This document shows, in pieces, positions 15,220-22,987 of a stretch of 22,987 nucleotides of DNA. Both the position numbers and the translations under genes were made by a program. Every line of letters starts with the position of its first letter. Position 1 is the first letter of the stretch. Below the pieces are notes generated by a model, which saw only the letters and a program-made list of their open reading frames with translations, was not told the DNA's origin and made no database searches. Source of the stretch: Methanobacteriota archaeon (lineage in GTDB: Archaea > Thermoplasmatota > Poseidoniia > Poseidoniales > Poseidoniaceae); assembly GCA_002697705.1 (NCBI GenBank), contig NZXL01000001.1:1-22987 (forward strand). The letters run 5' to 3'.

Positions 15220-16131
15220 ATGAATCGTGTTGCAGTATATGCAATTGGTGGGAATGCCCTTTCTTCACCTACCGGTGATGAAGATGGTAAAAGCGAACAG
15301 GTTCTTGCTAGTGTAATGAGTGATGTTGTAGACTTACTGGAAGCTGGATGGAGTGTAGTTTTGACACATGGTAATGGGCCACAAGTAGGACATCTTATGC
15401 AATTAGATGAAAATGTTTCACAAACAATGGATTCTTGGGTTGCTGCAACTCAAGGTATGATCGGCCATTCATTGTCACTAAATTTAGATTCAATTTTGAA
15501 TAAAAGAAGACGTCCCGAGAGAACTGCTTGCGTAATAACTAGAGTGGAAGTGGACCCATCAGATGATGGATTTAAACTTCCAACTAAACCAGTAGGTCCT
15601 ATACTTTCAGACCAAGTAGTAATGTCTGCTGATTGGGATATAGCAGAGACTAAGTTGGGCCCAAGAAGAGTTGTTGCAAGTCCACTTCCAATGAATGTCT
15701 TAGACCTCGAAGTGATAAGGAAATTAGTCGAACTAAAGGCAGTAGTAATTTGTGGTGGTGGCGGTGGTATTCCAGTTGTGCGTCGAGATAATTATTTTAC
15801 AGGAGTTCCAGCAGTTATCGATAAAGATAGATTATCATCATTGTTGGCCATAAAACTTCAAGCGGATGCATTAATTATTTCTACAGCCATCGATTGTGTC
15901 AAAACTGGATTTGGAACTAAAAATGAAAAATCACATCGAATTTTAACCATTGACCAGTGTGAAGAATTCACTTCGAAAGGTGAATTTCCAAAGGGTTCGA
16001 TGGCACCCAAGATCGGTAGTTTAGTTGAAGCGGCTCTTCATAATCCAAATTTGAAGTCAATTCTATGTCAGCCTGGAGATGCTCTAAAAGCATTGAAGGG
16101 CGAGGAAGGAACTACTATTGTTGCCAAATGA
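15220..16131 (+). CDS. arcC: Carbamate kinase
   Basis: An amino-acid-kinase-fold enzyme of 303 aa that interconverts ATP plus carbamate with ADP plus carbamoyl phosphate. The family motifs are AIGGNALSSP near 8-17, LTHGNGPQVGHL near 49-60, VVICGGGGGIPVV near 183-195, and GSMAPKIGSLVEAAL near 261-275. Length is normal. In cells it either makes ATP from carbamoyl phosphate at the end of arginine, agmatine or purine breakdown, or supplies carbamoyl phosphate. No deiminase or carbamoyltransferase gene adjoins it, so the direction is not shown. ATG 15220 is preferred because the family begins just before the first strand; an upstream GTG at 15205 with a TATA-like TTTATAGG at 15178-15185 is possible. 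Confidence 0.94.
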   Translation: MNRVAVYAIGGNALSSPTGDEDGKSEQVLASVMSDVVDLLEAGWSVVLTHGNGPQVGHLMQLDENVSQTMDSWVAATQGMIGHSLSLNLDSILNKRRRPERTACVITRVEVDPSDDGFKLPTKPVGPILSDQVVMSADWDIAETKLGPRRVVASPLPMNVLDLEVIRKLVELKAVVICGGGGGIPVVRRDNYFTGVPAVIDKDRLSSLLAIKLQADALIISTAIDCVKTGFGTKNEKSHRILTIDQCEEFTSKGEFPKGSMAPKIGSLVEAALHNPNLKSILCQPGDALKALKGEEGTTIVAK

Positions 16132-16137
16132 GATAAT

Positions 16138-16170
16138 CATTAAATTGATATGACACCGAGGTTTGGGGTG
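16138..16170 (+). promoter_or_regulatory. Promoter and ribosome site of sodN
   Basis: An AT-rich TTAAAT-type box (about 16139-16147) lies roughly 30 bases before the sodN ATG, and GGGGTG (16165-16170) lies four bases before it. sodN therefore probably has its own promoter after carbamate kinase. No obvious nickel-responsive operator palindrome was seen. Confidence 0.4.
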
Positions 16171-16174
16171 ATTC

Positions 16175-16609
16175 ATGTCAGTAATTATAGCAGAAGCGCA
16201 TTGCGATGGACCGTGTGGAGTATATGACCCAGCAAGTGCAAGAATAGCAGGTGAAGCAGTACAATCGATGACCAAGAAAATGCTTGCTTTAGCAGAGAAC
16301 CATTCCGATAACAGTGGTTCAGCAACTTATCTAAACACAATGGGTCGCTACGCATCAATCAAAGAAGAAGAGGCACAGAAGTGTAAAGATGAATTATTGG
16401 TTTTGTGGACTGACTTCTTCAAGCCGCAACATTTGGAAGCAATTCCTGACCTCCACGAGATATTTTGGAAGGCTGCTAAACTTTGCAGTGCATGTAAGGT
16501 TGAAGTTTCTGCACAACATGCTCAAGAATTGATGGATGCTATCGAAGCCATTCACAACATGTTTTGGTCGGTCAAGGGCAAAGAAGTTCCTTGGATCCGT
16601 GCAAGTTGA
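16175..16609 (+). CDS. sodN: Nickel-containing superoxide dismutase precursor
   Basis: A 144-aa NiSOD precursor. The nickel hook HCDGPCGVYDPA is intact: His9, Cys10, Asp11, Cys14 and Tyr17 become His1, Cys2, Asp3, Cys6 and Tyr9 after removal of an 8-residue leader (MSVIIAEA). His1 and Cys2/Cys6 bind nickel, and Tyr9 lines the active site that converts superoxide to oxygen and hydrogen peroxide. The rest is the expected four-helix bundle. Leader removal is essential to free the His1 amine, and the likely protease gene follows 6 bases downstream. There is no secretion signal, so it probably acts in the cytoplasm. NiSOD is best known from marine bacteria and Streptomyces, so acquisition by transfer is plausible. 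Confidence 0.95.
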   Translation: MSVIIAEAHCDGPCGVYDPASARIAGEAVQSMTKKMLALAENHSDNSGSATYLNTMGRYASIKEEEAQKCKDELLVLWTDFFKPQHLEAIPDLHEIFWKAAKLCSACKVEVSAQHAQELMDAIEAIHNMFWSVKGKEVPWIRAS

Positions 16610-16615
16610 TTGTAA

Positions 16616-16906
16616 ATGAAAAACATCCAAGTGGTTGTATCAGGCCATAGTATGTGGCCAGTTCTAGATGACGGGCAAGTAATTGACTGTGAGCAGTATG
16701 ACGGTCAAAAACTGTTAATTGGAGATATTATTGTTTTCTTGCATCCATTCAATAAAAAGTTGACACTGATAAAAAGAATTCAAAAAATCAACTCAGAAGG
16801 TGAGTTGTGGGTTGTTGGCGATAATCCAGACCCCACATCTTCACAAGATTCTCATAATTTTGGATTTATTTCTAAAAACAATGTGCTAGGTCTCAACCGT
16901 GATTAG
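16616..16906 (+). CDS. sodX: Nickel superoxide dismutase maturation protease (S26-like)
   Basis: A 96-aa compact signal-peptidase-like (S26/S24 fold) protease. The catalytic serine is S12 in VSGHSMWP and the lysine is probably K53 in LTLIKRI. The closing GDNPDPTSSQDSHNFGFI matches the S26 pattern GDN...SxDSR..G. Unlike true signal peptidase it has no membrane anchor, as expected of SodX, the soluble protease that trims the NiSOD leader before nickel loading. Its place, 6 bases after the sodN stop, gives the assignment; by sequence alone it would be called an S26-family peptidase. The two genes almost certainly share a transcript. Its stop is one base from the convergent tRNA-Lys end. Confidence 0.88.
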   Translation: MKNIQVVVSGHSMWPVLDDGQVIDCEQYDGQKLLIGDIIVFLHPFNKKLTLIKRIQKINSEGELWVVGDNPDPTSSQDSHNFGFISKNNVLGLNRD

Positions 16907-16907
16907 G

Positions 16908-16981
16908 CGGGCCTGACGGGGTTCGAACCCGCGACCGACGGATTAAGAGTCCGTCGCTCTACCTGACTAAGCTACAGGCCC
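16908..16981 (-). tRNA. tRNA-Lys (anticodon CTT)
   Basis: The minus strand folds to a full cloverleaf. The acceptor GGGCCTG pairs with CAGGCCC, with discriminator G. The D-arm GCTT...GAGC is complete. The anticodon stem ACGGA/TCCGT flanks loop CTCTTAA, giving anticodon CTT. The T-arm is GCGGG-TTCGAAC-CCCGT. There is no intron, and CCA is not fully encoded (the next bases read CCT), unlike tRNA-Pro in this window. Confidence 0.95.
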
Positions 16982-17030
16982 AACCAAGCGTCTTAACACC
17001 CGTATTTAATCATTGATTTATTTATGACAA

Positions 17031-17732
17031 TTAAAGACGGCCATTCGGGTTTATTATCTCTTCAACCCCATTGTTTCCAGCTAGTATTACTGCATCACAC
17101 ATGTCGTTGAATAAACCAACTTGAACTACACCAGCAATCATCAAAATATCATTTTCCACTTTCTTTGGTTCTTCGATAGAAGGTCCGCAATGTGCGTCAG
17201 CAATCAAATTACCATTGTCGGTAATAACAGGATTATCACCCGACATTCTACAATTAACACGGCAGTCAAGTAAATTAGTCAATTTACGAATTGTTGACTG
17301 ATAAGCAAACGGTGTTATTTCTATTGGTAGAGGAAATGCTCCCAATTTAGATACACGCTTTCTTTCATCAGCAACTACAACCATTGCCTTTGATTCTTGG
17401 GCTACAATTTTTTCTCGTAGTAATGCGGCACCTCCACCTTTGATCAATTGAAATTCAGGGTCAAATTCATCTGCGCCATCTATCACAATGTCCAAGCAAT
17501 CGACATCAGAAAGTTCGACCAGAGGTATTCCAACTTCCAATGCTAATTTTTCAGTAGCCAGAGAAGTAGGAACTCCAACGATTTCAAGACCTTCTTCTTT
17601 GATCATTCTACCCAACTCAATAACAGTATGTTTGACAGTAGAGCCAGTACCAAGTCCAACTTTCATATTGTTCTTGACAAATTTACATGCAGCGATGCCA
17701 GCATTTTTCTTCAGTAATTCGACATCTTCCAT
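17031..17732 (-). CDS. rpiA: Ribose-5-phosphate isomerase A
   Basis: A 233-aa RpiA that interconverts ribose 5-phosphate and ribulose 5-phosphate, feeding nucleotide synthesis. The phosphate-binding GLGTGSTVKHTV is near 27-38, the catalytic DGADEFDPEF near 90-99, and the KGGGAALLREK loop with the general-acid lysine near 104-114. Length and motif order are standard. The start is ATG 17732. It is divergent from the giant surface protein gene (67 bases between ATGs) and is followed on the same strand by tRNA-Lys after 49 bases. No other pentose-phosphate gene is in the window; many archaea use RpiA with the ribulose-monophosphate route. Confidence 0.95.
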   Translation of the reverse strand: MEDVELLKKNAGIAACKFVKNNMKVGLGTGSTVKHTVIELGRMIKEEGLEIVGVPTSLATEKLALEVGIPLVELSDVDCLDIVIDGADEFDPEFQLIKGGGAALLREKIVAQESKAMVVVADERKRVSKLGAFPLPIEITPFAYQSTIRKLTNLLDCRVNCRMSGDNPVITDNGNLIADAHCGPSIEEPKKVENDILMIAGVVQVGLFNDMCDAVILAGNNGVEEIINPNGRL

Positions 17733-17799
17733 GTTTATTGTAAGGTGACTGGGCTATTGATGATTTCTTTAACAGTGGGTGAAATTTGGATTATTGAAT

Positions 17800-20700
17800 A
17801 TGGCGAAATCTTTTGACCTACCAGTACGCGTCAAAGTAGTAATGGGACTAATGAATCGCGGTATTTTTTCGGCCGTCGGGATTGTTATGTTGTTCATTCT
17901 TTCTTCCCAACTGCCAATTATTGCTGAAAAATCGCCTGAAATTTCGATTTTGTCGGATTTGGATATTGATTCAACAACACCTATTGGCCAAGGAACTACA
18001 GTTTCAATAGGTTCATTCCCAGATGGTGCTGTAGAGAAAGTCTCTGTTTCAGTGCCGGATGGCGAAGTAGTTCAAACTTTGAGTTTAGATATTGAATCTT
18101 CTTCACTTCCAACTTCTACAGCGTTTTCTTTTACTAATGCAGCCGATTTTTCTGCTTCACAAAACTATTCTGGAGTTGACGTCAACGGTACCTCACTATC
18201 ACTATTGCCCCAAGAGTGGAAATGGGATTTTGAATCGGGTTCTTTCTCTCCAGACTGGACCTTAGGCGGTTCATCAAACTGGGCAATTCAAAGTTCGAAT
18301 GTTCTTGTCGGTTCTAAGACTGCGAAAGCAGGGACAATAACCCATAATGGAGTGACTTCTATGACTTTAGATGTCTCTTCTTTGCCAGCGGGTACTGGGA
18401 CATTTGATTATCAAGTATCTTCAGAAGGTAGTTTTGATTATCTGAATTTTTGTATTGATAACACAGGTTGTTCTCGCTATTCATTCACAAATCAATGGTC
18501 GGGTATTTCCAGTGGAACGCATTCTTTTACAATCACTTCTTCAACCTCAACACTTACCTGGGCGTATACCAAGGACGGTAGCGTAAATTCCGGTTCGGAT
18601 ACTGCTTGGGTTGATGAGATAGTTATCACTCCAGCAGGAGGAGCAGGAAATGGAGATGGATATTGGATGTCTGAGCCATTTGGCCCTGAGACAACAGGTC
18701 AAGGAGAGATTCGAAATTATGGTCATATGTACATGGATGCCTATGTACCCGATGATGCGGTTTTTGAATGGGACTTAATCGATGCTTCTACGAATTTAAC
18801 AATTCCGGGATTTGAAGATTTGACCACCACTTCACTTGATCTTGGAATGATAGATTGGGAAACATATCCAATGGCTAAAATATTTGTTTATATGGAAACA
18901 ACTTCCGGAACTTTGCCAGTAATCAATGGTATACATTTTGAAGGATTAATAGTTGATGATTTTGCGACCAATCCTGCCAATAGAGGTTGGTCGCTACAGA
19001 GTTCAAATTGGCTTAATGAGCAAATAAGCGGCTCAGGTACGGCTACTTCTCCAGAATACCATTTGAGGAGTGGTTTTGTTGGAATGAAATCTTATACTGA
19101 TCTAACAGGTTCTGCTAGGCTTGAGTATAGTTTAGATTCAGGCCAGACATGGAACACTCTTGTCAATGATGTATTTCAAGGATTGAATAAACCTCACTTT
19201 TCAGTGCATTTTAGAGTTCTAGGGACAGGTGGAAATTGGGCATTGAATACATTTGATGTTGAATTGGTTCGAACAAGTGTCGCAGATGGTTTAGAAATAG
19301 ATGTTGGTCTTGATGGGTTTGCAGATTGGTCAATGGATAAAACTGGAATCGGCAGACTCGGAATCCAAGATAGATTTAGTGATGATTCTTTATGGAAAGA
19401 ATCTCCTTCTACCCCCTCTACACCATCTTACTTTTCTGTAATGATGCCTTCATCGGGAATTGAATCCTTTAATTTCGTTGCAGCAAGTCCAGGCATCGAA
19501 ATGATAAATCCATATTTGACAGTGACCGTTGGAGGACAAGATATTCTAACTAAGACATTAGACCCAATAAGTTCGGTCCAAGATGTTAAGTTATCAAATG
19601 GAGATATTTCTAATCTTAATACTGCGCTTTCTCAAGCTGTTTATACAATAAATCTCAATGGATTGAATTTCGTAGAAGTAGCAATTAAAATAGGCTCATC
19701 ATCTACTTCAACTAATGTTCATATGGGTGGATTGATGGCTGTATATGACGATTCAATCACTCTAGACTTCCTTGCAACCGATAGTCTGGTCTTGGGAATA
19801 AATAATCAATTAGAATCTGTTATTTCGGTTTCTGGAAGTAAAGATGTGTCACTACCAATTAGGATGTTAGGTACTGGTTCGATAGTTCTAACAGTGAATG
19901 GAATAAGCTCGCAAGCATCGGTAATCCCAGTTTCTTTGGAGGTTGTAAATGTCACAGATACGTTTACTCCATCAGTTGATTGGATAGATGTAGTGAGTAC
20001 TTTCGACTTTTCTGGCATTGGGATTACCAATCCTGGTGATTATTCACGTTCTAATTCTTGGCTGATTGATTTGAACCTAGTAGGTCAAAATCATAATAGT
20101 CAAGTTCGTTGTCCTATTTTGTCTATGCCATTAAACGGTATTGGAATTACTTCTTGTATTCAATCAGGAGTTAGTCTCATCTGGAGCGACCTTGGTCAAG
20201 GCGGTAGTGTTTCAATGGTTGAAAGTGGTACAATACTTCAGTTTAATCATAGATTTAAGTTCCCGGTTGACTGGGATGATGAAGAATCTCTTGTGGTTTC
20301 TGCAAACCTAGTTTCATCCAATGGTCCAATGCTACCAGTTAGCAAATTGTTTGGACTTGGACATTCCAACGGTGTTGAAAATGATATTTCACTCAATGAT
20401 TGGTATATATCTGGCCTCAATGGAATTAGTTCTGATAATAATTATCCATATCTAAAATCAGGAGAACCTGTTACTGTTGTAGCAGAATTAGGTTTTGAAG
20501 GTAGTGAGGTTTCATCTCCTAGAACTGGCCAAGTATTGGTTCGACTAATGGTTGAGGGCAATGAATACGCAACTTCTACAATAATCAATGATGGTATTGT
20601 TTCCATGCCTTGGATTGTACCATCAGATGGTAGTGAAGTCTTAGTCGAATTAGAACTAATGCCACTTCTAGGTCAGTCAGTTTCTTATCAAGTGCCTAGT

Positions 20701-22815
20701 TCTGCAAATTTCGGCTTTGATTCAATATCTCCAGAATTATTGTACATGAACGTTGATGAATTTGACCATGTTGAAGCATCACCTTCAACCGCCCTTGAAT
20801 TTACTATTTCGGACCGACCAGTTTTACCAACTCATGCCAAAATTAATTACTGGAATTCTTGGGAACATGATTCGAATAATGATAACTTAATGCAAATTGA
20901 CGAGGTAGAAATCAGTGACCTTGTCCAACCAAATGATTTGGCATTATTACAAGGAACTTATGAATATGACTTGGATACTTCTCAAGCCACAGATGGTTCA
21001 TATTCCATCGGTTGGTTAGAAATTGCAGATTCAGCAGGAAATTTACTTTCTAATTCTGGCAATTCTACATCTCCATTATACAATCTTCAGATAAGTAATG
21101 ATGGTTCGCCACAACTGGGTTATGACCCCTTAGATTGGGGGCTTGGACCTGAGGCTTGGCTTCACCCAGGTGAATTAATTACTTTAGAAATTCCAATTTG
21201 GGATAAGAACGGTGTTACAGACATCAATCACATCGAGTTTGATTTGTCTTCAAATCAACCAGATGATTCGACTATTATTTGGGATCGAGATGGAAATGTA
21301 TGTTCAGCATCTACTCTATACATAAGTATCGAGAGTTGCAGAATTGTCAGTACTACGGGAGATAGTATCTTTACATCAAATGGAAAATTTATTATTGATT
21401 TTATCTTACAATGGGGCTTTGACCCAGACGATAGTATCTATCGAAGGCCTAGTATTATGTTATCTGATTTGAATGGACAATCCACAGTATTAGAGTTATA
21501 TGATTTAGATTGGAGATTTTCAGGAGAAATGTCAATCGATAAGTCCACTTTAGAATTTAGGGTTAATGATGACTTATTGACAGGTGACGCTCATTGGCTT
21601 CAACCACTAGAAGATGTTAATGTCAAAGGTGAAATTGTTTGGTCTATGACTGGTAGAAGTGTCAATCAACCACTGGATTTATTGTTTGAAATCGGTGGTA
21701 ATCAAGCACAAGTAGATTTCATCAATGGTTCTTTCAATGGGACAATAATTTCACCTATAATCAAGAATTCCTATTATTTCGAAGTATCTCTTCGCAATTC
21801 ACCTAATGGTGCATCGATTAAACAACCAATAAATCCCTTGATGTGGTTCGTAATAGATGATTCTCCACCAGAGATGGTTAAAATTAATTATCCTAAAGTT
21901 AATGAATTAATTTATGAATCTGAATGGTCTGAACTTGAGATTGAGTTACTTATTTCCGAGTCCGATTATTTGGATATCGACTCACTTGAGTTAAACTGGG
22001 AAGTCCACCCATCTGGCTTTGGTATGTTGACAAATAGCATTGTTAATGGGTCATCAAATCTTGAACTATTAGGTGGTAAACCATATGGTCAAGAAGTACC
22101 ATTATCTGTCTCAATTAACTTACAAGATGCTATTCTCGAAGAGGATAGAGACCAAGCACTTGAACTTCGAATATGGGTTACTGGACAAGATATGTCTGGC
22201 CAAGATATCAGTTCAGAATTTAATGCAATCGATGCGCCTCTAAGTATTTGGCAATTAGAGCAACAAGTGCCCGTATATGTATTCCAGGAGCCCGAGATAT
22301 CTCCATACCGGGATATATCAGTTGGCGATAAAGTGGAATTAGCAGTATTGATTAAAAATTCTGGAGAGGCTTCAGGATTTGCGCAACTTGTAGTTGAAAG
22401 AGTTGAGAGTAATGGTGCTAGAACTAGGATTCATGCCCAAGAAATTGAAATACAATCGGGAGGAACTGGAATCTTTTCACATCAGTGGAGCCCAGATAGA
22501 GAAGGAACAATGTGGATTGAATTTGTAATTATCAATGGACCATCTGCTCAAACAGAAACCTTCTACGTTGAGGAAGAATCATCTGGCGGACTCTTAGGAG
22601 GCTTTGGAGAAATTAATCCTGTGCTTTTAGTTATAATTTTCATATTTACTGTTGCATTAATAGGACTTTTGATATTTGGACTCCGTAAGCCACAAGACCC
22701 GAGGCAGAGAATTGCAAACAATCAGAAGCCACTTGCAAGATTAAATCAAGCACAGGCAGCTGCATATGCATCTCAACAGCATGCAAATTCACCCGGTGAG
22801 AATCCATATCAGTGA
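17800..22815 (+). CDS. Giant membrane-anchored surface protein with MAM-like and CARDB-like domains
   Basis: About 1671 aa from ATG 17800. An N-terminal hydrophobic signal (GIFSAVGIVMLFILSSQLPIIA) leads out of the cell. A MAM/concanavalin-like beta-sandwich follows (about 18214-18650, WDFESGSFSPDW to AWVDEIVI), with two cysteines spaced for a disulphide. Then come about 1,100 residues of beta-rich Ser/Asn/Asp repeats, including an EF-hand-like calcium site DSNNDNLMQIDE near 20869. A CARDB-like domain (about 22264-22590) precedes one membrane helix (VLLVIIFIFTVALIGLLIFGL) and a basic, Gln/Ala-rich tail of 47 residues. It is type I and probably has many glycan sites (NxS/T). The start is uncertain: GTG 17779, ATG 17800, and ATG 17842 or 17851 are all in frame. 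A TTTAAC box 28 bases before 17800 favours that one. Adhesion or ligand capture is a guess. Confidence 0.8.
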   Translation: MAKSFDLPVRVKVVMGLMNRGIFSAVGIVMLFILSSQLPIIAEKSPEISILSDLDIDSTTPIGQGTTVSIGSFPDGAVEKVSVSVPDGEVVQTLSLDIESSSLPTSTAFSFTNAADFSASQNYSGVDVNGTSLSLLPQEWKWDFESGSFSPDWTLGGSSNWAIQSSNVLVGSKTAKAGTITHNGVTSMTLDVSSLPAGTGTFDYQVSSEGSFDYLNFCIDNTGCSRYSFTNQWSGISSGTHSFTITSSTSTLTWAYTKDGSVNSGSDTAWVDEIVITPAGGAGNGDGYWMSEPFGPETTGQGEIRNYGHMYMDAYVPDDAVFEWDLIDASTNLTIPGFEDLTTTSLDLGMIDWETYPMAKIFVYMETTSGTLPVINGIHFEGLIVDDFATNPANRGWSLQSSNWLNEQISGSGTATSPEYHLRSGFVGMKSYTDLTGSARLEYSLDSGQTWNTLVNDVFQGLNKPHFSVHFRVLGTGGNWALNTFDVELVRTSVADGLEIDVGLDGFADWSMDKTGIGRLGIQDRFSDDSLWKESPSTPSTPSYFSVMMPSSGIESFNFVAASPGIEMINPYLTVTVGGQDILTKTLDPISSVQDVKLSNGDISNLNTALSQAVYTINLNGLNFVEVAIKIGSSSTSTNVHMGGLMAVYDDSITLDFLATDSLVLGINNQLESVISVSGSKDVSLPIRMLGTGSIVLTVNGISSQASVIPVSLEVVNVTDTFTPSVDWIDVVSTFDFSGIGITNPGDYSRSNSWLIDLNLVGQNHNSQVRCPILSMPLNGIGITSCIQSGVSLIWSDLGQGGSVSMVESGTILQFNHRFKFPVDWDDEESLVVSANLVSSNGPMLPVSKLFGLGHSNGVENDISLNDWYISGLNGISSDNNYPYLKSGEPVTVVAELGFEGSEVSSPRTGQVLVRLMVEGNEYATSTIINDGIVSMPWIVPSDGSEVLVELELMPLLGQSVSYQVPSSANFGFDSISPELLYMNVDEFDHVEASPSTALEFTISDRPVLPTHAKINYWNSWEHDSNNDNLMQIDEVEISDLVQPNDLALLQGTYEYDLDTSQATDGSYSIGWLEIADSAGNLLSNSGNSTSPLYNLQISNDGSPQLGYDPLDWGLGPEAWLHPGELITLEIPIWDKNGVTDINHIEFDLSSNQPDDSTIIWDRDGNVCSASTLYISIESCRIVSTTGDSIFTSNGKFIIDFILQWGFDPDDSIYRRPSIMLSDLNGQSTVLELYDLDWRFSGEMSIDKSTLEFRVNDDLLTGDAHWLQPLEDVNVKGEIVWSMTGRSVNQPLDLLFEIGGNQAQVDFINGSFNGTIISPIIKNSYYFEVSLRNSPNGASIKQPINPLMWFVIDDSPPEMVKINYPKVNELIYESEWSELEIELLISESDYLDIDSLELNWEVHPSGFGMLTNSIVNGSSNLELLGGKPYGQEVPLSVSINLQDAILEEDRDQALELRIWVTGQDMSGQDISSEFNAIDAPLSIWQLEQQVPVYVFQEPEISPYRDISVGDKVELAVLIKNSGEASGFAQLVVERVESNGARTRIHAQEIEIQSGGTGIFSHQWSPDREGTMWIEFVIINGPSAQTETFYVEEESSGGLLGGFGEINPVLLVIIFIFTVALIGLLIFGLRKPQDPRQRIANNQKPLARLNQAQAAAYASQQHANSPGENPYQ

Positions 22816-22842
22816 TAGGATAATCTCTCCGAAGGTTTTGAA

Positions 22843-22857
22843 GTGTATTGATTACAC
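22843..22857 (+). repeat. Short inverted repeat before RNase P RNA
   Basis: GTGTA-TTGAT-TACAC is a 5+5 inverted repeat, 28 bases after the surface protein stop and about 9 bases before the RNase P RNA. It could be a hairpin at the end of the upstream transcript or part of the rnpB promoter region. It is short enough to be chance. Confidence 0.25.
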
Positions 22858-22865
22858 GGATATTT

Positions 22866-22987
22866 GGAGGGAGTAGGAGGGCCGCTGACAGAGTTCGACT
22901 CTGAGGAAAGTCCCCTCTCCATAACGCGTGTGCCTCGCAGAAGTGAGAAATCAGAGATGGTTAGGTCAATGCTACAGAAACGAACGA
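22866..22987 (+). ncRNA. rnpB: RNase P RNA, 5' part (cut by right edge)
   Basis: The catalytic RNA that trims tRNA 5' leaders. The conserved block GAGGAAAGTCCCC (22903-22915) is the hallmark of region CR-I. It is preceded by the purine-rich GGAGGGAGTAGGAGGGCC expected of P1/P2 and a perfect six-base hairpin CAGAGT-TCG-ACTCTG (22889-22903) as P3. Downstream, GCAGAAGTGAGAAATCAGAGATG and CTACAGAAACGAACGA resemble the P7-P9 region and its ACAGAAA box. The 5' end is estimated at about 22866, since the P1 partner strand lies beyond the window. Confidence 0.9.

Noticed and set aside
15220..16131. Arginine-catabolism cluster linking carbamate kinase with the PvlArgDC-like gene
   Set aside because: The genes are 6 kb apart on separate units, no deiminase or carbamoyltransferase is present, and the PvlArgDC-like protein lacks catalytic residues.
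1..22987. Mobile element, CRISPR or phage island
   Set aside because: No transposase, integrase, repeat-spacer array, terminal inverted repeats or target-site duplications were seen on either strand.

Overview
The window looks like a chromosomal segment of a planktonic marine archaeon, most likely a Marine Group II euryarchaeon (Candidatus Poseidoniales, Thermoplasmatota). This is inferred from gene content, not from a phylogenetic marker search. The archaeal markers are a proteasome beta subunit next to the KH-domain beta-CASP nuclease aCPSF1, an archaeal SepF, a ZPR1 zinc-finger protein, an archaeal-type AsnRS, a haloarchaeal-like TrpRS, and very large membrane-anchored secreted proteins. 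The DNA is AT-rich, genes are packed on both strands, and no gene-free stretch exceeds about 130 bases. I see no insertion sequence, phage gene, CRISPR array or attachment site.

Layout from left to right. Positions 1-1197 (minus): a partial unknown gene running off the left edge, preceded by a PlsC-type acyltransferase. 1324-4035 (plus): a 417-aa secreted, membrane-anchored protein of unknown function, then trpS. 4032-5248 (minus): a coupled pair, sepF then zpr1. 5377-7976 (plus): psmB then aCPSF1. 7977-8282 (minus): a small two-helix membrane protein. 8333-9563 (plus): a pyruvoyl-arginine-decarboxylase-like protein lacking the self-cleavage serines, a zinc-ribbon protein and tRNA-Pro(TGG). 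9565-10852 (minus): a family-2 glycosyltransferase followed by a small parvulin. 10942-12706 (plus): a membrane protein with a degenerate glycosyltransferase-like head, a HAD phosphatase-like protein, and a 38-aa zinc-ribbon gene. 12703-15095 (minus): asnS then a saccharopine/lysine dehydrogenase-like oxidoreductase. 15220-16906 (plus): carbamate kinase, then nickel superoxide dismutase and its maturation protease. 16908-17732 (minus): tRNA-Lys(CTT) and rpiA. 17800-22815 (plus): a ~1670-aa surface protein. From about 22866: the 5' part of RNase P RNA, cut by the right edge.

Most of the content is core information processing and proteostasis: two aminoacyl-tRNA synthetases, two tRNAs, RNase P RNA, the proteasome, a 3'-end/termination nuclease, a parvulin and cell-division SepF. 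Oxidative-stress defence (sodN-sodX), central carbon metabolism (rpiA, carbamate kinase), lipid and glycan assembly, and cell-surface proteins make up the rest. The strongest leads are the PvlArgDC-like protein without catalytic serines, the archaeal sodN-sodX pair, the sepF-zpr1 coupling, the catalytic/degenerate glycosyltransferase pair on one divergent promoter, the 38-aa zinc-ribbon gene, and the fact that all five convergent gene junctions have one base or less between them. I did not find a convincing wholly new multi-gene system.
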